Assembly (NCBI GenBank): GCA_965217625.1
Contig: OZ244557.1
Span: forward strand, 1,302,001-1,366,000
From: TK10-74A sp965217625
Lineage (GTDB): Bacteria > Chloroflexota > Dehalococcoidia > Bin125
Length of the DNA: 64,000 nucleotides
Direction: 5' to 3'
The notes under the pieces were generated by a model. The model did not search any database, had not been told where the DNA came from, and was given only the letters and a program-made list of their open reading frames with translations. How positions within the stretch are numbered: the stretch's first letter is position 1; each line of letters begins with the position of its first letter. Positions 16,398 to 24,201 of the stretch are shown here, piece after piece. Both the position numbers and the translations under genes were made by a program.

Positions 16398-18044
16398 TCA
16401 GGACGACGCGGCCGCCGTGAAGACCCGCTCGCCCGCGACCCAGGTCTCGGCGACGGCCGGCGGCGACTCCGCATCCAGCTCGCCGCTGAGGACGACGAGG
16501 TCGGCGCGCTTGCCGGCGGCGAGGCTGCCGCGCTCGTGCTCCTGCCCACCGACGCGGGCCGCGCCGATCGTGGCCGCCTGCAGCCAGGTCTCGTAGTCGA
16601 GCGACTGCGCGGCGTCGAGGTCGTAGCCGTTGCGGCCGCGCCGGGTGACGCCGAAGGCGCAGTCGGCCAGGGGGTGGGCGTCGGTGCAGGGGGCGTCCGA
16701 GGAGGCGGCGAGCACCACCCCGGCCTCGTGGAGGCTGCGGAAGGGCGCGAAGTCGAGGTCGTCGAAGACGAAGCCCTCGGCCGCGGCGCCCGCGAACATG
16801 TCGACGAAGGCGGGCTGCACCACGGCGTGCGCCCCCGCGGCGGCGATGTCGCGGGCCTGACCGGCGGACAGCACCACGCAGTGCTCGAGGCGCGGCGCGG
16901 CGGCGAGATCGGCGCCCTGGATGGCCGCGAGCGCGGCCTCGACGCCGAGGCTGCCGTTGGCGTGGATCGCGACGGGCCAGCCGCGCGCGGAGATGTCGCG
17001 CACGCCCTCGGCGAGGCCGGGGCTGAGCGTGCCGAGCTCGATCGGCTTGCCGTCGCGATGGCCGCGCAGGGCCGGCTGGGAGCCGCTATCGGCGAAGAAC
17101 TTGACCGGACCCAGGCGGAACCACTCGTCGCCGTCGCCGGGGGTCAGGCCGTCCACGAGGCCGGCGTCGGGGTTGAGCAACATGGCCGTGGGGTGGGGCA
17201 GGGCGAGCACGGAGATGGGCAGCGCCCCGCGCTGCGCGAGCCGGCGGTAGGCGGCGATCGCGCCGGGCGAGGCGGCGGCGTCGTGCACGGCGGTGATGCC
17301 CTCGGCGAGCAGGGCCCGGGCGCTCTCGGCGATGCGGTCCGGCCAGCCCTCGCGCGCGTAATCGGCGAGGGATCGCGCGTGCGCCTCGCTCCAGGCGGTC
17401 TCGATCAGGCGACCGCTGACCGCGCCCTGCCGGTCGCGCAGGATATGCCCGCCGGGGGGATCGGCGGTCGCGGCGCCGATGCCGAGCACTTCCAGGCCGG
17501 TCGAATCGACCAGGCACTGATGCATCGTCCAGTGGCTGAGCATGATCGGGCGGCCGAGTTGCAGATCGTCGAGGTCCTGCCGGGTGACCCTCGCGCCGGT
17601 CGTCGGCCGCCAGTTGAAGCCGCGGATCCAGGCCGCCGCGGGCTCGCGGGCGGCGTGCTCGCGGAGCGCCGCGAAGACGTCGTCGGGGGAGCCCGCGTGG
17701 GTGAGGTCGGCCCAGCGCGGTTGCAGCGCGGCGACCGAAAGATGGTGGTGGGCGTCGATCAGGCCGGGGATGAGGTGGCGGCCCCCGAGGTCGATGCGGG
17801 CCGCACCGGGGTGGGCGTCGAGCAGCGCGTGGTCGCCGAGGGCGCTGATGCGATCGCCATCGAGCAGCAGGACGTCGGGCGGCGGGCCGGGCTCCATCGT
17901 GCGGATGCGGCCGCCGAAGAATGCAGTGGGGATGGGACTTCCTCTCGGCTGGGCGCCCGCGGGGCCGCTGGTCGCCGGTGCGAGTTTAGCCCCTCCGGGT
18001 CGAGAGCCACGCGGCCCGCAACACGATCGAAACGCGACCGTCAT
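16398..18044 (-). CDS. Amidohydrolase family protein (YtcJ/amidohydrolase-3 type)
   Basis: A metal-dependent amidohydrolase of up to 548 residues. Metal ligands appear in LIDAHHHLSV, with GPVKFFADSGSQPA supplying a likely carboxylated-lysine position, IHANGSLGVEAALAA and a later Asp in ASSDAPCTDAHPLAD. The C-terminus has the usual GSLAAGKRADLVVLSGE. The N-terminus is unclear. The only upstream ATG/GTG/TTG in frame is ATG 18044, which adds about 39 low-complexity residues and lies inside the amtB operator region, whereas the family normally starts just before FFGGRIRTM. A good Shine-Dalgarno (AGAGGAAG) precedes an ATC codon at about 17932, so a non-canonical start is possible. Confidence 0.85.
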   Translation of the reverse strand: MTVAFRSCCGPRGSRPGGAKLAPATSGPAGAQPRGSPIPTAFFGGRIRTMEPGPPPDVLLLDGDRISALGDHALLDAHPGAARIDLGGRHLIPGLIDAHHHLSVAALQPRWADLTHAGSPDDVFAALREHAAREPAAAWIRGFNWRPTTGARVTRQDLDDLQLGRPIMLSHWTMHQCLVDSTGLEVLGIGAATADPPGGHILRDRQGAVSGRLIETAWSEAHARSLADYAREGWPDRIAESARALLAEGITAVHDAAASPGAIAAYRRLAQRGALPISVLALPHPTAMLLNPDAGLVDGLTPGDGDEWFRLGPVKFFADSGSQPALRGHRDGKPIELGTLSPGLAEGVRDISARGWPVAIHANGSLGVEAALAAIQGADLAAAPRLEHCVVLSAGQARDIAAAGAHAVVQPAFVDMFAGAAAEGFVFDDLDFAPFRSLHEAGVVLAASSDAPCTDAHPLADCAFGVTRRGRNGYDLDAAQSLDYETWLQAATIGAARVGGQEHERGSLAAGKRADLVVLSGELDAESPPAVAETWVAGERVFTAAASS

Positions 18045-18077
18045 ATGTCGTTCACCGCGGCGTAATTCCGCCGAAAC
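18018..18077 (+). promoter_or_regulatory. 11-bp-periodic half-site array (GlnR-like) upstream of amtB
   Basis: Six five-base half-sites occur exactly every 11 bases: GCAAC (18018), GAAAC (18029), GTCAT (18040), TTCAC (18051), GTAAT (18062) and GAAAC (18073). Alternate members approach the actinobacterial GlnR pattern GTnAC-N6-GAAAC. A -10-like TAGGCT at 18099-18104 puts the last half-site near the -35 position, as in activation by GlnR/PhoB-type proteins. Placement before amtB and PII genes fits nitrogen control. The regulator itself is not in the window. Confidence 0.55.
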
Positions 18078-18137
18078 CCCCGGGGCCCGCCGGCTTCATA
18101 GGCTCGATTCCGAGATCAAATGGAAAGGAAGGGCCGA

Positions 18138-19583
18138 ATGGCATTTCCACACTCGCTGCGTCGGATGACGCTAGCCCTCGTTATGGGGATCAGCCTGGGT
18201 GTGCTGGTTTCCGGGGGGGTGATTTTCGCCCAGACGGGCGATGAAGTCGCGGACAGTATTGCGGACCTGGTCGCGGCGATCGATACGGTTTGGCTGCTCA
18301 TCGCAGCGTTCTTGGTGTTCTTCATGCAGGCCGGCTTCGGGCTGCTGGAGGCGGGCTTCGTCCGCGTCAAGAACACGTCGAACATCCTGATGAAGAACGC
18401 CTTGGACGCCTCGCTGGGCGTCCTGGTGTACTGGGCGATCGGCTTCGGGCTGGCCTACGGCAGCGCCGGCGCCTTCGCCGGGTTCGACATGTTCTTCGTC
18501 ACCGCGGACAGCGATTTGGGCTCCGGCATGACCGGCTTCGGCGTCTTCGGCGACGTGCCGCTGTTCGCCAGCTTCATCTTCCAGTGGGCCTTCGCCGCGA
18601 CCGCCGCGACGATCGTCTCCGGGGCGATGGCCGAACGCACCAAGTTCGGCGCCTACATCTTCTACACGGTGTTCATCACGGGCATCATCTACCCCATCGT
18701 CTCGCACTGGATCTGGGGAGGCGGCTGGCTGTCCGAGCTGGGCGACAACGGCTTCCTCGACTTCGCGGGCTCCACGGTCGTGCACAGCGTCGGCGCCTGG
18801 GCCGGGCTGATGGGCGCGATCATCGTCGGCTCACGGATCGGCAAGTTCTCCGCCGACGGCTCCGCCCGGGCCATCCCCGGGCACAGCATGCCGCTGGCCG
18901 CGCTGGGGATGTTCATCCTCTGGTTCGGCTGGTACGGCTTCAACCCCGGCAGCACGCTGGCCCTGAGTAACGGCGGCGCCGGCCTGGCCGCGTTCGTCGC
19001 CGTGAACACGACGCTGGCGGCGGGCGCGGGCGCCGTCGCCGCGGTGGGGCTCGCCAAGCTCCGCTACGCCAAGGCCGACCTGGGCCTGACGATCAACGGC
19101 GCCTTGGCGGGGCTGGTGGCCATCACGGCGGGCTGCGGCTTCGTCGACCCCTACGCGGCCGTGATCATCGGCCTGATCGGCGGCGTGATCGTGGTCCTCT
19201 CGGTGGCCATGATCGACAAGCTCCGCGTCGACGACCCGGTGGGCGCGATTTCCGTGCACGGTGTCGTCGGGGTGTGGGGCACGCTGGCCGTGGGCCTGTT
19301 CGCGACGGAGCGGCTGGTGGGTGGCGACACCTACGGGCTGCTCGTCGGGGGCGGCATCCAGCAACTGGGCGTGCAGATCGTGGGTATCCTGGCGGTCGCC
19401 GCCTGGACCATGCTGACGTCCGCGATTCTGTTCCTGGTAATCAAGCACACCGTGGGGTTGCGCGTCAGCGAGGCCGAGGAGCTGGCCGGTCTGGACGTGC
19501 AGGAACACGGCATCGGCGCCTACCCGGAGTTCGGGACGGTGACGCCGGGCACGGCAGTCGAGCATGGGGTGTCCGGCGACTAG
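18138..19583 (+). CDS. amtB: Ammonium transporter
   Basis: A 481-residue Amt/MEP/Rh-family ammonium channel. An N-terminal hydrophobic signal-like segment ending near FAQTGDE precedes eleven membrane helices. Conserved pieces include FFMQAGFGLLEAGFVR, NILMKNALDASLG, the FAGSTVVHSVGAWAGLMGA helix carrying the first pore His, GWYGFNPGST, and ISVHGVVGVWGTLAVG carrying the second pore His. ATG 18138 is chosen because GGAAGG lies seven bases upstream. The PII gene follows after about 50 bases, the classic amtB-glnK pairing in which PII closes the channel when nitrogen is plentiful. The promoter carries an 11-bp-phased repeat array. Confidence 0.97.
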   Translation: MAFPHSLRRMTLALVMGISLGVLVSGGVIFAQTGDEVADSIADLVAAIDTVWLLIAAFLVFFMQAGFGLLEAGFVRVKNTSNILMKNALDASLGVLVYWAIGFGLAYGSAGAFAGFDMFFVTADSDLGSGMTGFGVFGDVPLFASFIFQWAFAATAATIVSGAMAERTKFGAYIFYTVFITGIIYPIVSHWIWGGGWLSELGDNGFLDFAGSTVVHSVGAWAGLMGAIIVGSRIGKFSADGSARAIPGHSMPLAALGMFILWFGWYGFNPGSTLALSNGGAGLAAFVAVNTTLAAGAGAVAAVGLAKLRYAKADLGLTINGALAGLVAITAGCGFVDPYAAVIIGLIGGVIVVLSVAMIDKLRVDDPVGAISVHGVVGVWGTLAVGLFATERLVGGDTYGLLVGGGIQQLGVQIVGILAVAAWTMLTSAILFLVIKHTVGLRVSEAEELAGLDVQEHGIGAYPEFGTVTPGTAVEHGVSGD

Positions 19584-19631
19584 CCGGCGCCCCGTCCGCG
19601 CAGGTCGCGCGTAAGAAGGGAGAGCATGGTC

Positions 19632-19970
19632 ATGGAGATGGTTACCGCCATCATTCGGCCGGAACGGCTGAGCTTGGTCCGGCGTGCGCTGGAGGATATC
19701 GGCATCGTCAGCATGACGATCACGGAGGTCCGCGGCCGGGGCGCCCAGAAGGGCGTGACGCAGGAGTACCGCGGGCAGCCCGTGTCGGTGGACTACCTGC
19801 CGAAGGTGAAAGTCGAGATGGTGATCAACACGACGCCCCTGGACGCCGTGATCGACGCCATCGTGGAGAACGCCCAGACGGGGCAGATCGGCGACGGAAA
19901 GATCTTCGTCACGCCGGTCAGCGACGCCGTCCGCGTGCGCACGAAGGAACGGGGACCGGCGGCCGTCTAG
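19632..19970 (+). CDS. glnK: Nitrogen regulatory protein PII (GlnK type) lacking the uridylylated tyrosine
   Basis: A 112-residue PII signal protein. Starting at ATG 19632 aligns residue for residue with E. coli GlnB (MEMVTAIIRPERL against MKKIDAIIKPFKL); an in-frame ATG at 19626 is also possible. GGGAG lies upstream. The ATP/2-oxoglutarate loops are intact: GRGAQKG at 35-41 and TGQIGDGKIFV near 83-93. The T-loop reads QEYRGQPVSVDYL, so position 51, the tyrosine uridylylated in enteric PII, is Val, and position 49, the Ser phosphorylated in cyanobacteria, is Gln. Control is therefore probably by ligand binding alone, acting on the AmtB encoded upstream. Confidence 0.95.
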   Translation: MEMVTAIIRPERLSLVRRALEDIGIVSMTITEVRGRGAQKGVTQEYRGQPVSVDYLPKVKVEMVINTTPLDAVIDAIVENAQTGQIGDGKIFVTPVSDAVRVRTKERGPAAV

Positions 19971-20000
19971 ACGACGGCCCCGGATCCCGTGGCCCCGGTA

Positions 20001-20033
20001 GGGCTGGTGTCGTCGCCCGGGCGACACCAGCCC
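20001..20033 (+). terminator. Stem-loop after the amtB-glnK operon
   Basis: GGGCTGGTGTCG pairs perfectly with CGACACCAGCCC (12 bp, 9-base loop), 30 bases after the PII stop. No T tract follows, so it is a GC-rich hairpin of uncertain termination strength. It may instead protect the 3' end of the mRNA. Confidence 0.6.
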
Positions 20034-20062
20034 GCCGGGTCGTTGCACGTCTGGGGGACGGT

Positions 20063-20236
20063 ATGAGTTGGCGCACATTCCGTCGCAAGGGATCGCAGAG
20101 CGACTTCGCCTTCCCGACGGTCACGATCCACGGCGACGGGACGCGCTTCCGCGCGACGCTGCGGCCCGGCCACATCTTGGCGATCGACCTGCGGACGCCG
20201 TTCGGGGCGGCACGGGGGAGCGCGGCGTCGGGCTGA
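20063..20236 (+). CDS. Small hypothetical protein (57 residues)
   Basis: A short frame with a reasonable ribosome binding site (GGGGGA about five bases before ATG). The product begins MSWRTFRRKGSQSDFAFPTV and is basic, with no membrane segment or recognised domain. It lies between the amtB-glnK hairpin and the convergent SnoaL-like gene. Its third codon positions look coding, but there is no homology evidence available to me. Confidence 0.45.
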   Translation: MSWRTFRRKGSQSDFAFPTVTIHGDGTRFRATLRPGHILAIDLRTPFGAARGSAASG

Positions 20237-20242
20237 AACCGG

Positions 20243-20713
20243 CTAGCGGTCCAGGTGGGCGCGCACCTCGGCCCGGGCATCCTGCCGCTGCACGTTGCGT
20301 TCCAGCAGGCGATAGAGCTTGTCGGGTGGGAACCCCATGCGTAGCAGGACCTCGCCGCTCTTGGCGAAGTCCTCGTAGCGGGCGATGAGTCCGTCGCGCA
20401 ACTCGAACAGGCCCACCCCCTCCATCAGGATGCGTTTGCCCTCCGTGTCGGGCGTCGCGCCGTCGAAGCTGAACAGCCAGCGCGCGTAGCCGACGCGCCC
20501 GTCATCGACCGGGGCGATCATCTGCCATTCGTAGTTGCGGCCGTCGCGGTGGAAGAGCCCCTCCAGCATGTCCGTGATCGCCTCGCGCCCGACGTGCGGG
20601 CCGTAGAAGACATCGTGGTAGACGGCGTCCTCGGTGAAGACGTGGGCGAAGCGCCGGCCGTCGCCCGCTTTGACCGCCGCGCAGAACTCGTCGAGCAGGG
20701 CAGGGAACTGCAT
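20243..20713 (-). CDS. SnoaL-like (NTF2 fold) protein
   Basis: A 156-residue NTF2-superfamily protein of the SnoaL type. FCAAVKAGDGRRFAHVFTED followed by AVYHDVFYGPHVGREAI is the standard N-terminal helix and first strands, and LFELRDGLIARYEDFAKSGE is the C-terminal strand pair. Such proteins are small cyclases, isomerases or ligand-binding proteins, and function cannot be told from the fold. ATG at 20713 is used. It is followed (transcriptionally preceded) by a hotdog thioesterase 16 bases away, so the two are probably in one operon. Confidence 0.85.
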   Translation of the reverse strand: MQFPALLDEFCAAVKAGDGRRFAHVFTEDAVYHDVFYGPHVGREAITDMLEGLFHRDGRNYEWQMIAPVDDGRVGYARWLFSFDGATPDTEGKRILMEGVGLFELRDGLIARYEDFAKSGEVLLRMGFPPDKLYRLLERNVQRQDARAEVRAHLDR

Positions 20714-20729
20714 GGGGCCTCCCGGGCGC

Positions 20730-21122
20730 TCAGCCTTGGCGATACTTCTTCTGCACATCGGGCGGAATGGGAACCGTCCGGCCGGTCCGCAGGTCGAGCC
20801 AGACCCAGTCGTGGCGGAACGTCGCGATGCGGACGCCGGAGGCCCCCGACAGGCACGTGAACTCCTGGCTGAAGCCATGCTCGCCGACCTCGATCGTGTC
20901 CACGGCGAGGCGGCAGCCGTCTTGCCAGGGCAGGGGGCGGTGGTAGGTGACGGCGGTCTCGCGCGGCACGGCGAGCACGCCGTCCGGCTTCTGGATGCCG
21001 CAGTGCGACTCGAACGCCGCGTAGGCGAGCTCCGTCAGCGCGAGCAGCACGCCCGCGTGGACGAAGCCGCTGGACGCGTAGGTGTCGGTGTGGCGGGTGG
21101 GGAAGCTGCATTCGAAGGGCAT
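20730..21122 (-). CDS. Hotdog-fold acyl-CoA thioesterase family protein
   Basis: A 130-residue protein of the 4-hydroxybenzoyl-CoA thioesterase/YbgC-like hotdog group. MPFECSFPTRHTDTYASSGF covers the first strand; the catalytic Asp of RxxDxDxxGHV-type enzymes appears here as HTDTYASSGFVHAG. The central helix is LLALTELAYAAFESHCG, and AVTYHRPLPWQDGCRLAVD gives the following strands. It probably hydrolyses an acyl-CoA in the cytoplasm. It sits between a DCC-family thiol protein and a SnoaL-like protein on the same strand. Confidence 0.85.
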   Translation of the reverse strand: MPFECSFPTRHTDTYASSGFVHAGVLLALTELAYAAFESHCGIQKPDGVLAVPRETAVTYHRPLPWQDGCRLAVDTIEVGEHGFSQEFTCLSGASGVRIATFRHDWVWLDLRTGRTVPIPPDVQKKYRQG

Positions 21123-21131
21123 GGCGGCAGG

Positions 21132-21587
21132 CTAGCGCGGACCGGCCTCCGACGGCGAGTGCTCCCGCCCGAGGCCCGGCGGTGGCGTGCGGCGAGTGAT
21201 CGCCGGGGTGTCGGGGGTCAGCCGCGACAGCCAGGAGCGGTTCCGCGCGACGAGCTCGTAGCCACGCACCAGCGTCCAGCGCAGGAACGGCAGGCGGCGG
21301 GCGCCCGCCGCCACGGGACCGCCGCCGGGCAGCAGCGCGAGCAGGCGCACCAGCGAGTCGCCCCGCGAATGCAGGCGGCCGTCGGGATCCCGAAGGTGCA
21401 TGCTGCGATCACGCCGGGCCGGCGTGAGGCCATCGAGCCAGCCGGCGGCCTGCGGATCCGACCAGGGCACGATGTCGACGCGGCCGGCGCGATCCCAGCG
21501 CCCGATGACGTGGGCACAGGCCCGGCAGAAGCGGCAGCCGTCGTCGTAGAGCAGGGCGGGGCGGCCGGACGCCACCTGGACCGCCAC
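21132..21587 (-). CDS. DCC family thiol-disulfide oxidoreductase-like protein (DUF393)
   Basis: A 151-residue DUF393/DCC protein. The defining motif is LLYDDGCRFCRACAHVIGRW, with the DxxCxxC arrangement near the N-terminus, followed by RVDIVPWSDPQAAGWLDGL. The start is GTG at 21587, which shares one base with the TAG stop of the cyclophilin gene, so they are translationally coupled. A redox role is inferred from the thioredoxin-like fold of the family. The last 25 residues are Pro/Arg-rich and poorly conserved in appearance. Confidence 0.85.
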   Translation of the reverse strand: MAVQVASGRPALLYDDGCRFCRACAHVIGRWDRAGRVDIVPWSDPQAAGWLDGLTPARRDRSMHLRDPDGRLHSRGDSLVRLLALLPGGGPVAAGARRLPFLRWTLVRGYELVARNRSWLSRLTPDTPAITRRTPPPGLGREHSPSEAGPR

Positions 21588-22171
21588 TATTCGACGCGGA
21601 TCTCGGCGGCCACGATCGACAGCGGTTCGGAGGGCGTGCCCCCCTGGGAGCCGCGCGCCTCCAACGCCTTGAGCGTCGCCGCACCATCGACCACTTCGCC
21701 GAAGATGGTGTGTTTGCCGTCGAGCCAAGGGGTGGGCACGAAGGTGAGGAAGAACTGGCTGCCGTCGGTACCCGGGCCGGCATTGGCCATGCTGAGCATG
21801 CCGGGGCGATCGTGCTTGACGGAGGCGCCGAACTCGCCGGCGTAGTTGTAGCCGGGGCCGCCCGTACCTCTGCCCAGCGGACAGCCGCCCTGCGCCATGA
21901 AGTCGGTGATGACCCGGTGGAAGGCCAGGCCGTCGTAGAAGCCGAGCCGCGTCAGGTAGATCGTGCTGGACACGTGCGCCGGCGCGACATCCGGGCGCAA
22001 CTTCACGGTCAGGTCGCCGACGGTGGTCTTGAGGTCCCAGAAGTAGGTCAGGGCGTCGTCGAACTCGACGGTGGGCGGCTGCGACAAGCGGGTCCGCCAG
22101 TTAACCGCCGCCGTGTCGACCGCCTGCGCCGCAATGAATCCGTCGAGCGCTTCCAATGCAGAATCTGCCAC
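21587..22171 (-). CDS. Cyclophilin-type peptidyl-prolyl cis-trans isomerase
   Basis: A 194-residue cyclophilin that speeds proline isomerisation in protein folding. Residues 1-45 are an unusual helical extension; the domain begins at WDLKTTVGDLTVKLRP. Active-site segments are LAFHRVITDFMAQGGCPLGRG (Arg, Phe and Gln), GMLSMANAGPGTDGSQFFLT and LDGKHTIFGEVVDG. No signal peptide is visible, so it is cytoplasmic. It heads the small operon running through the DCC protein to the thioesterase. Assignment is secure. Confidence 0.95.
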   Translation of the reverse strand: MADSALEALDGFIAAQAVDTAAVNWRTRLSQPPTVEFDDALTYFWDLKTTVGDLTVKLRPDVAPAHVSSTIYLTRLGFYDGLAFHRVITDFMAQGGCPLGRGTGGPGYNYAGEFGASVKHDRPGMLSMANAGPGTDGSQFFLTFVPTPWLDGKHTIFGEVVDGAATLKALEARGSQGGTPSEPLSIVAAEIRVE

Positions 22172-22279
22172 GAATCTCTCCCGCTGTTGCGGCCTGCCCG
22201 GCGCAAGCCACCAGGAGTGTATCGGCCCGCGCCGTTTCGGCGCAGGACCGGGACGGATGCGGGGATACGGCTGCCCCTG

Positions 22280-24100
22280 TCACGGCAAGACTTCAACGCG
22301 GACGGGGATTCTCCCCTCGGCCAGCGAGCCCAGCTTCTCGAAGGCGGCCGGCGAGAGGTCGATGTCGTGCACCGGGAACGCGCCCGTGTCCTGTACCACC
22401 ACGTCGACGAAGCGGGCGCCCCGCCAGACGCGCAACCGGGCGCCGCAGTCGTACGTCGTGGAGGCGGCGATGGTGGGGTCGCGGGGGTCATAGACGCCGC
22501 CGCAGAACATGGGGTTTCCATTGAGGGCATGGTGGTAGAACGTCGCCTCTCCGGCGATGGCGTCGCCGGGCGGGCCGTTGGAGTCGGTTCCGCTGTTGTC
22601 GCCCGGCCCGGCCGTGCCGGGGGGCTGGTAGGGCATGGTGTACTCACTGGCGACCCAGCCGATCTGGCCACTGTCCCTGACCCTGACCTTGACCCAGTTG
22701 TGCCCCGCGGCGACCTCGGTGTCGCCGAGTGATTGCAGGATCGTCCCGGGCGGGAGGCAGGTGATCGGCGTGGCGCCGTTGGTGGTGGGCGCGGGACGCA
22801 GGTTGAGGCAGGTGGTCCCCAGGACCTGCAGGAGGTCCGGGCCGGAGGTCTCGGGGTCGCCGCCGCCGGCCGCTGGATCGGCGGGGGCGCCCGCGGCCGG
22901 ATCCCAGACGGCGTCGGCATCCAACTGGATCCAGAGGGCCTGGGCGGGCCCCACCTCTGCCAGGTCGCTGAACATCGGCAGGCCGGGCCGGTAGGTGCGA
23001 TAGTCCTGCGCGCCGGGGTCCCACCAGAACGCCGCGACGAGGGCGTCGTCCAGACTGGTCATCGCCTCCGAGATCATCGCGGCGGCGCCGGTCCAGGCGA
23101 CCAGGTTGAAGCCCTCGCGCAGATTCTGCACGAGCGGCGTCCCGTTGGCGGGCCGGGGCAGGACCGCGCCGGGGCCGTCCTCGATCAAGATGAGCAGGCC
23201 ATCACCGGGGACGACCTCCGTGAGGTCGTTCACCCGCGCGGGACGACCGGGCGCGAAACGACGGTAGCTCTGCGCGTCGGCGTCGAAGGCGAAGATCACC
23301 CCGACGGCGTCGCCCAGCGCGGCGGCGATCTCGGCGGCGGGCGTGCGCGCGGTCCAACCGATCATGTTCCAGCCCGGCTGGAGCACGAGGAGCGCGGTGC
23401 TCTGGTCGCTCGAGGGGCCGTTCTGGCGGTCGTCGGCATCGGACTCCGATCCCGGCGCGGGCGCCGGGGACTGGGCCGGGTTGTTTCCGTTGCTGGAGGT
23501 GAACCGCGTGCCGGCGTGCGTGTTGAACTGCCCGGTGTCAGGCAGATCGATGCCCTCCAGGGCCCACGCGCCGATGAGGGGGATGCTGCCGCCGAGCCGG
23601 CCGCCCCCCGTGGTGTGATGCACGGCGAGATGGATATGCGGCAGCCCGCCGTTGTTGGCGTGGTAGGCCGGGGCGACGGGCCCCAGATCATGGCCCACTT
23701 CGACGGGCAGACCACGGTACAGGCTGTGGTCGGGGAAGAGGTGGCAGAGCAAGACGGCGAGGCCTGCGCCGTTGTCGATCGTCAGGCAGTCGTTGCTGAC
23801 GTAGGAGACGGTGCCGGCGATGGGGGAGCGCACCACGGACTCCGCGGTGAGGGCGCGGTCTTCGCGCACGATGTCGATCGCGTGGGGGTCATTACCGTCA
23901 GCGACGCTGTGCGAGCCGGTGTTGTAGCCGGCGGCGATCACCCACACAGTGCCGGCGTCGGCGGGCAGGGGGAAAACGCCACCTTGTGAGTGAGCCGGCG
24001 ACGAGCCGAGCCCAAGGGTGGAAGCGGTGATCAGCAGCGTGAGGATTGCCGCGAGCGCCCCCCACCCCGTGAGGCGCTCGCGCCGCACGAGCCGGCGCAT
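22280..24100 (-). CDS. Secreted multidomain cell-wall protein: M23-like, twin repeat, SH3b and RlpA-like domains
   Basis: A 606-residue exported protein. Residues about 12-38 form a signal peptide (LLITASTLGLGSSPAHS). An M23/LytM-like domain follows, with SHSVADGNDPHAIDIV and LPHIHLAVHH giving the His/Asp and HxH zinc ligands. Two tandem repeats of about 85 residues come next (LQPGWNMIGWTAR and LREGFNLVAWTGA). An SH3b domain covers CLNLRPAPTTNG to IGWVASEYT. The C-terminal double-psi barrel runs from GEATFYHHALNG to VVVQDTGAFPVHDIDLSPAAF, resembling RlpA. The combination suggests peptidoglycan binding and cleavage outside the cell. ATG 24100 is used; GTG 24106 is possible. Confidence 0.85.
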   Translation of the reverse strand: MRRLVRRERLTGWGALAAILTLLITASTLGLGSSPAHSQGGVFPLPADAGTVWVIAAGYNTGSHSVADGNDPHAIDIVREDRALTAESVVRSPIAGTVSYVSNDCLTIDNGAGLAVLLCHLFPDHSLYRGLPVEVGHDLGPVAPAYHANNGGLPHIHLAVHHTTGGGRLGGSIPLIGAWALEGIDLPDTGQFNTHAGTRFTSSNGNNPAQSPAPAPGSESDADDRQNGPSSDQSTALLVLQPGWNMIGWTARTPAAEIAAALGDAVGVIFAFDADAQSYRRFAPGRPARVNDLTEVVPGDGLLILIEDGPGAVLPRPANGTPLVQNLREGFNLVAWTGAAAMISEAMTSLDDALVAAFWWDPGAQDYRTYRPGLPMFSDLAEVGPAQALWIQLDADAVWDPAAGAPADPAAGGGDPETSGPDLLQVLGTTCLNLRPAPTTNGATPITCLPPGTILQSLGDTEVAAGHNWVKVRVRDSGQIGWVASEYTMPYQPPGTAGPGDNSGTDSNGPPGDAIAGEATFYHHALNGNPMFCGGVYDPRDPTIAASTTYDCGARLRVWRGARFVDVVVQDTGAFPVHDIDLSPAAFEKLGSLAEGRIPVRVEVLP

Positions 24101-24201
24101 GATCACATTATCGGGGACGACCTACCAGAAGGGAAGATCGGAGAGTGTAGTGCGAAGCAGGTGCCGGCCGGTTAGCCACGACTCCGCCAGCCAGCGGTCC
24201 G

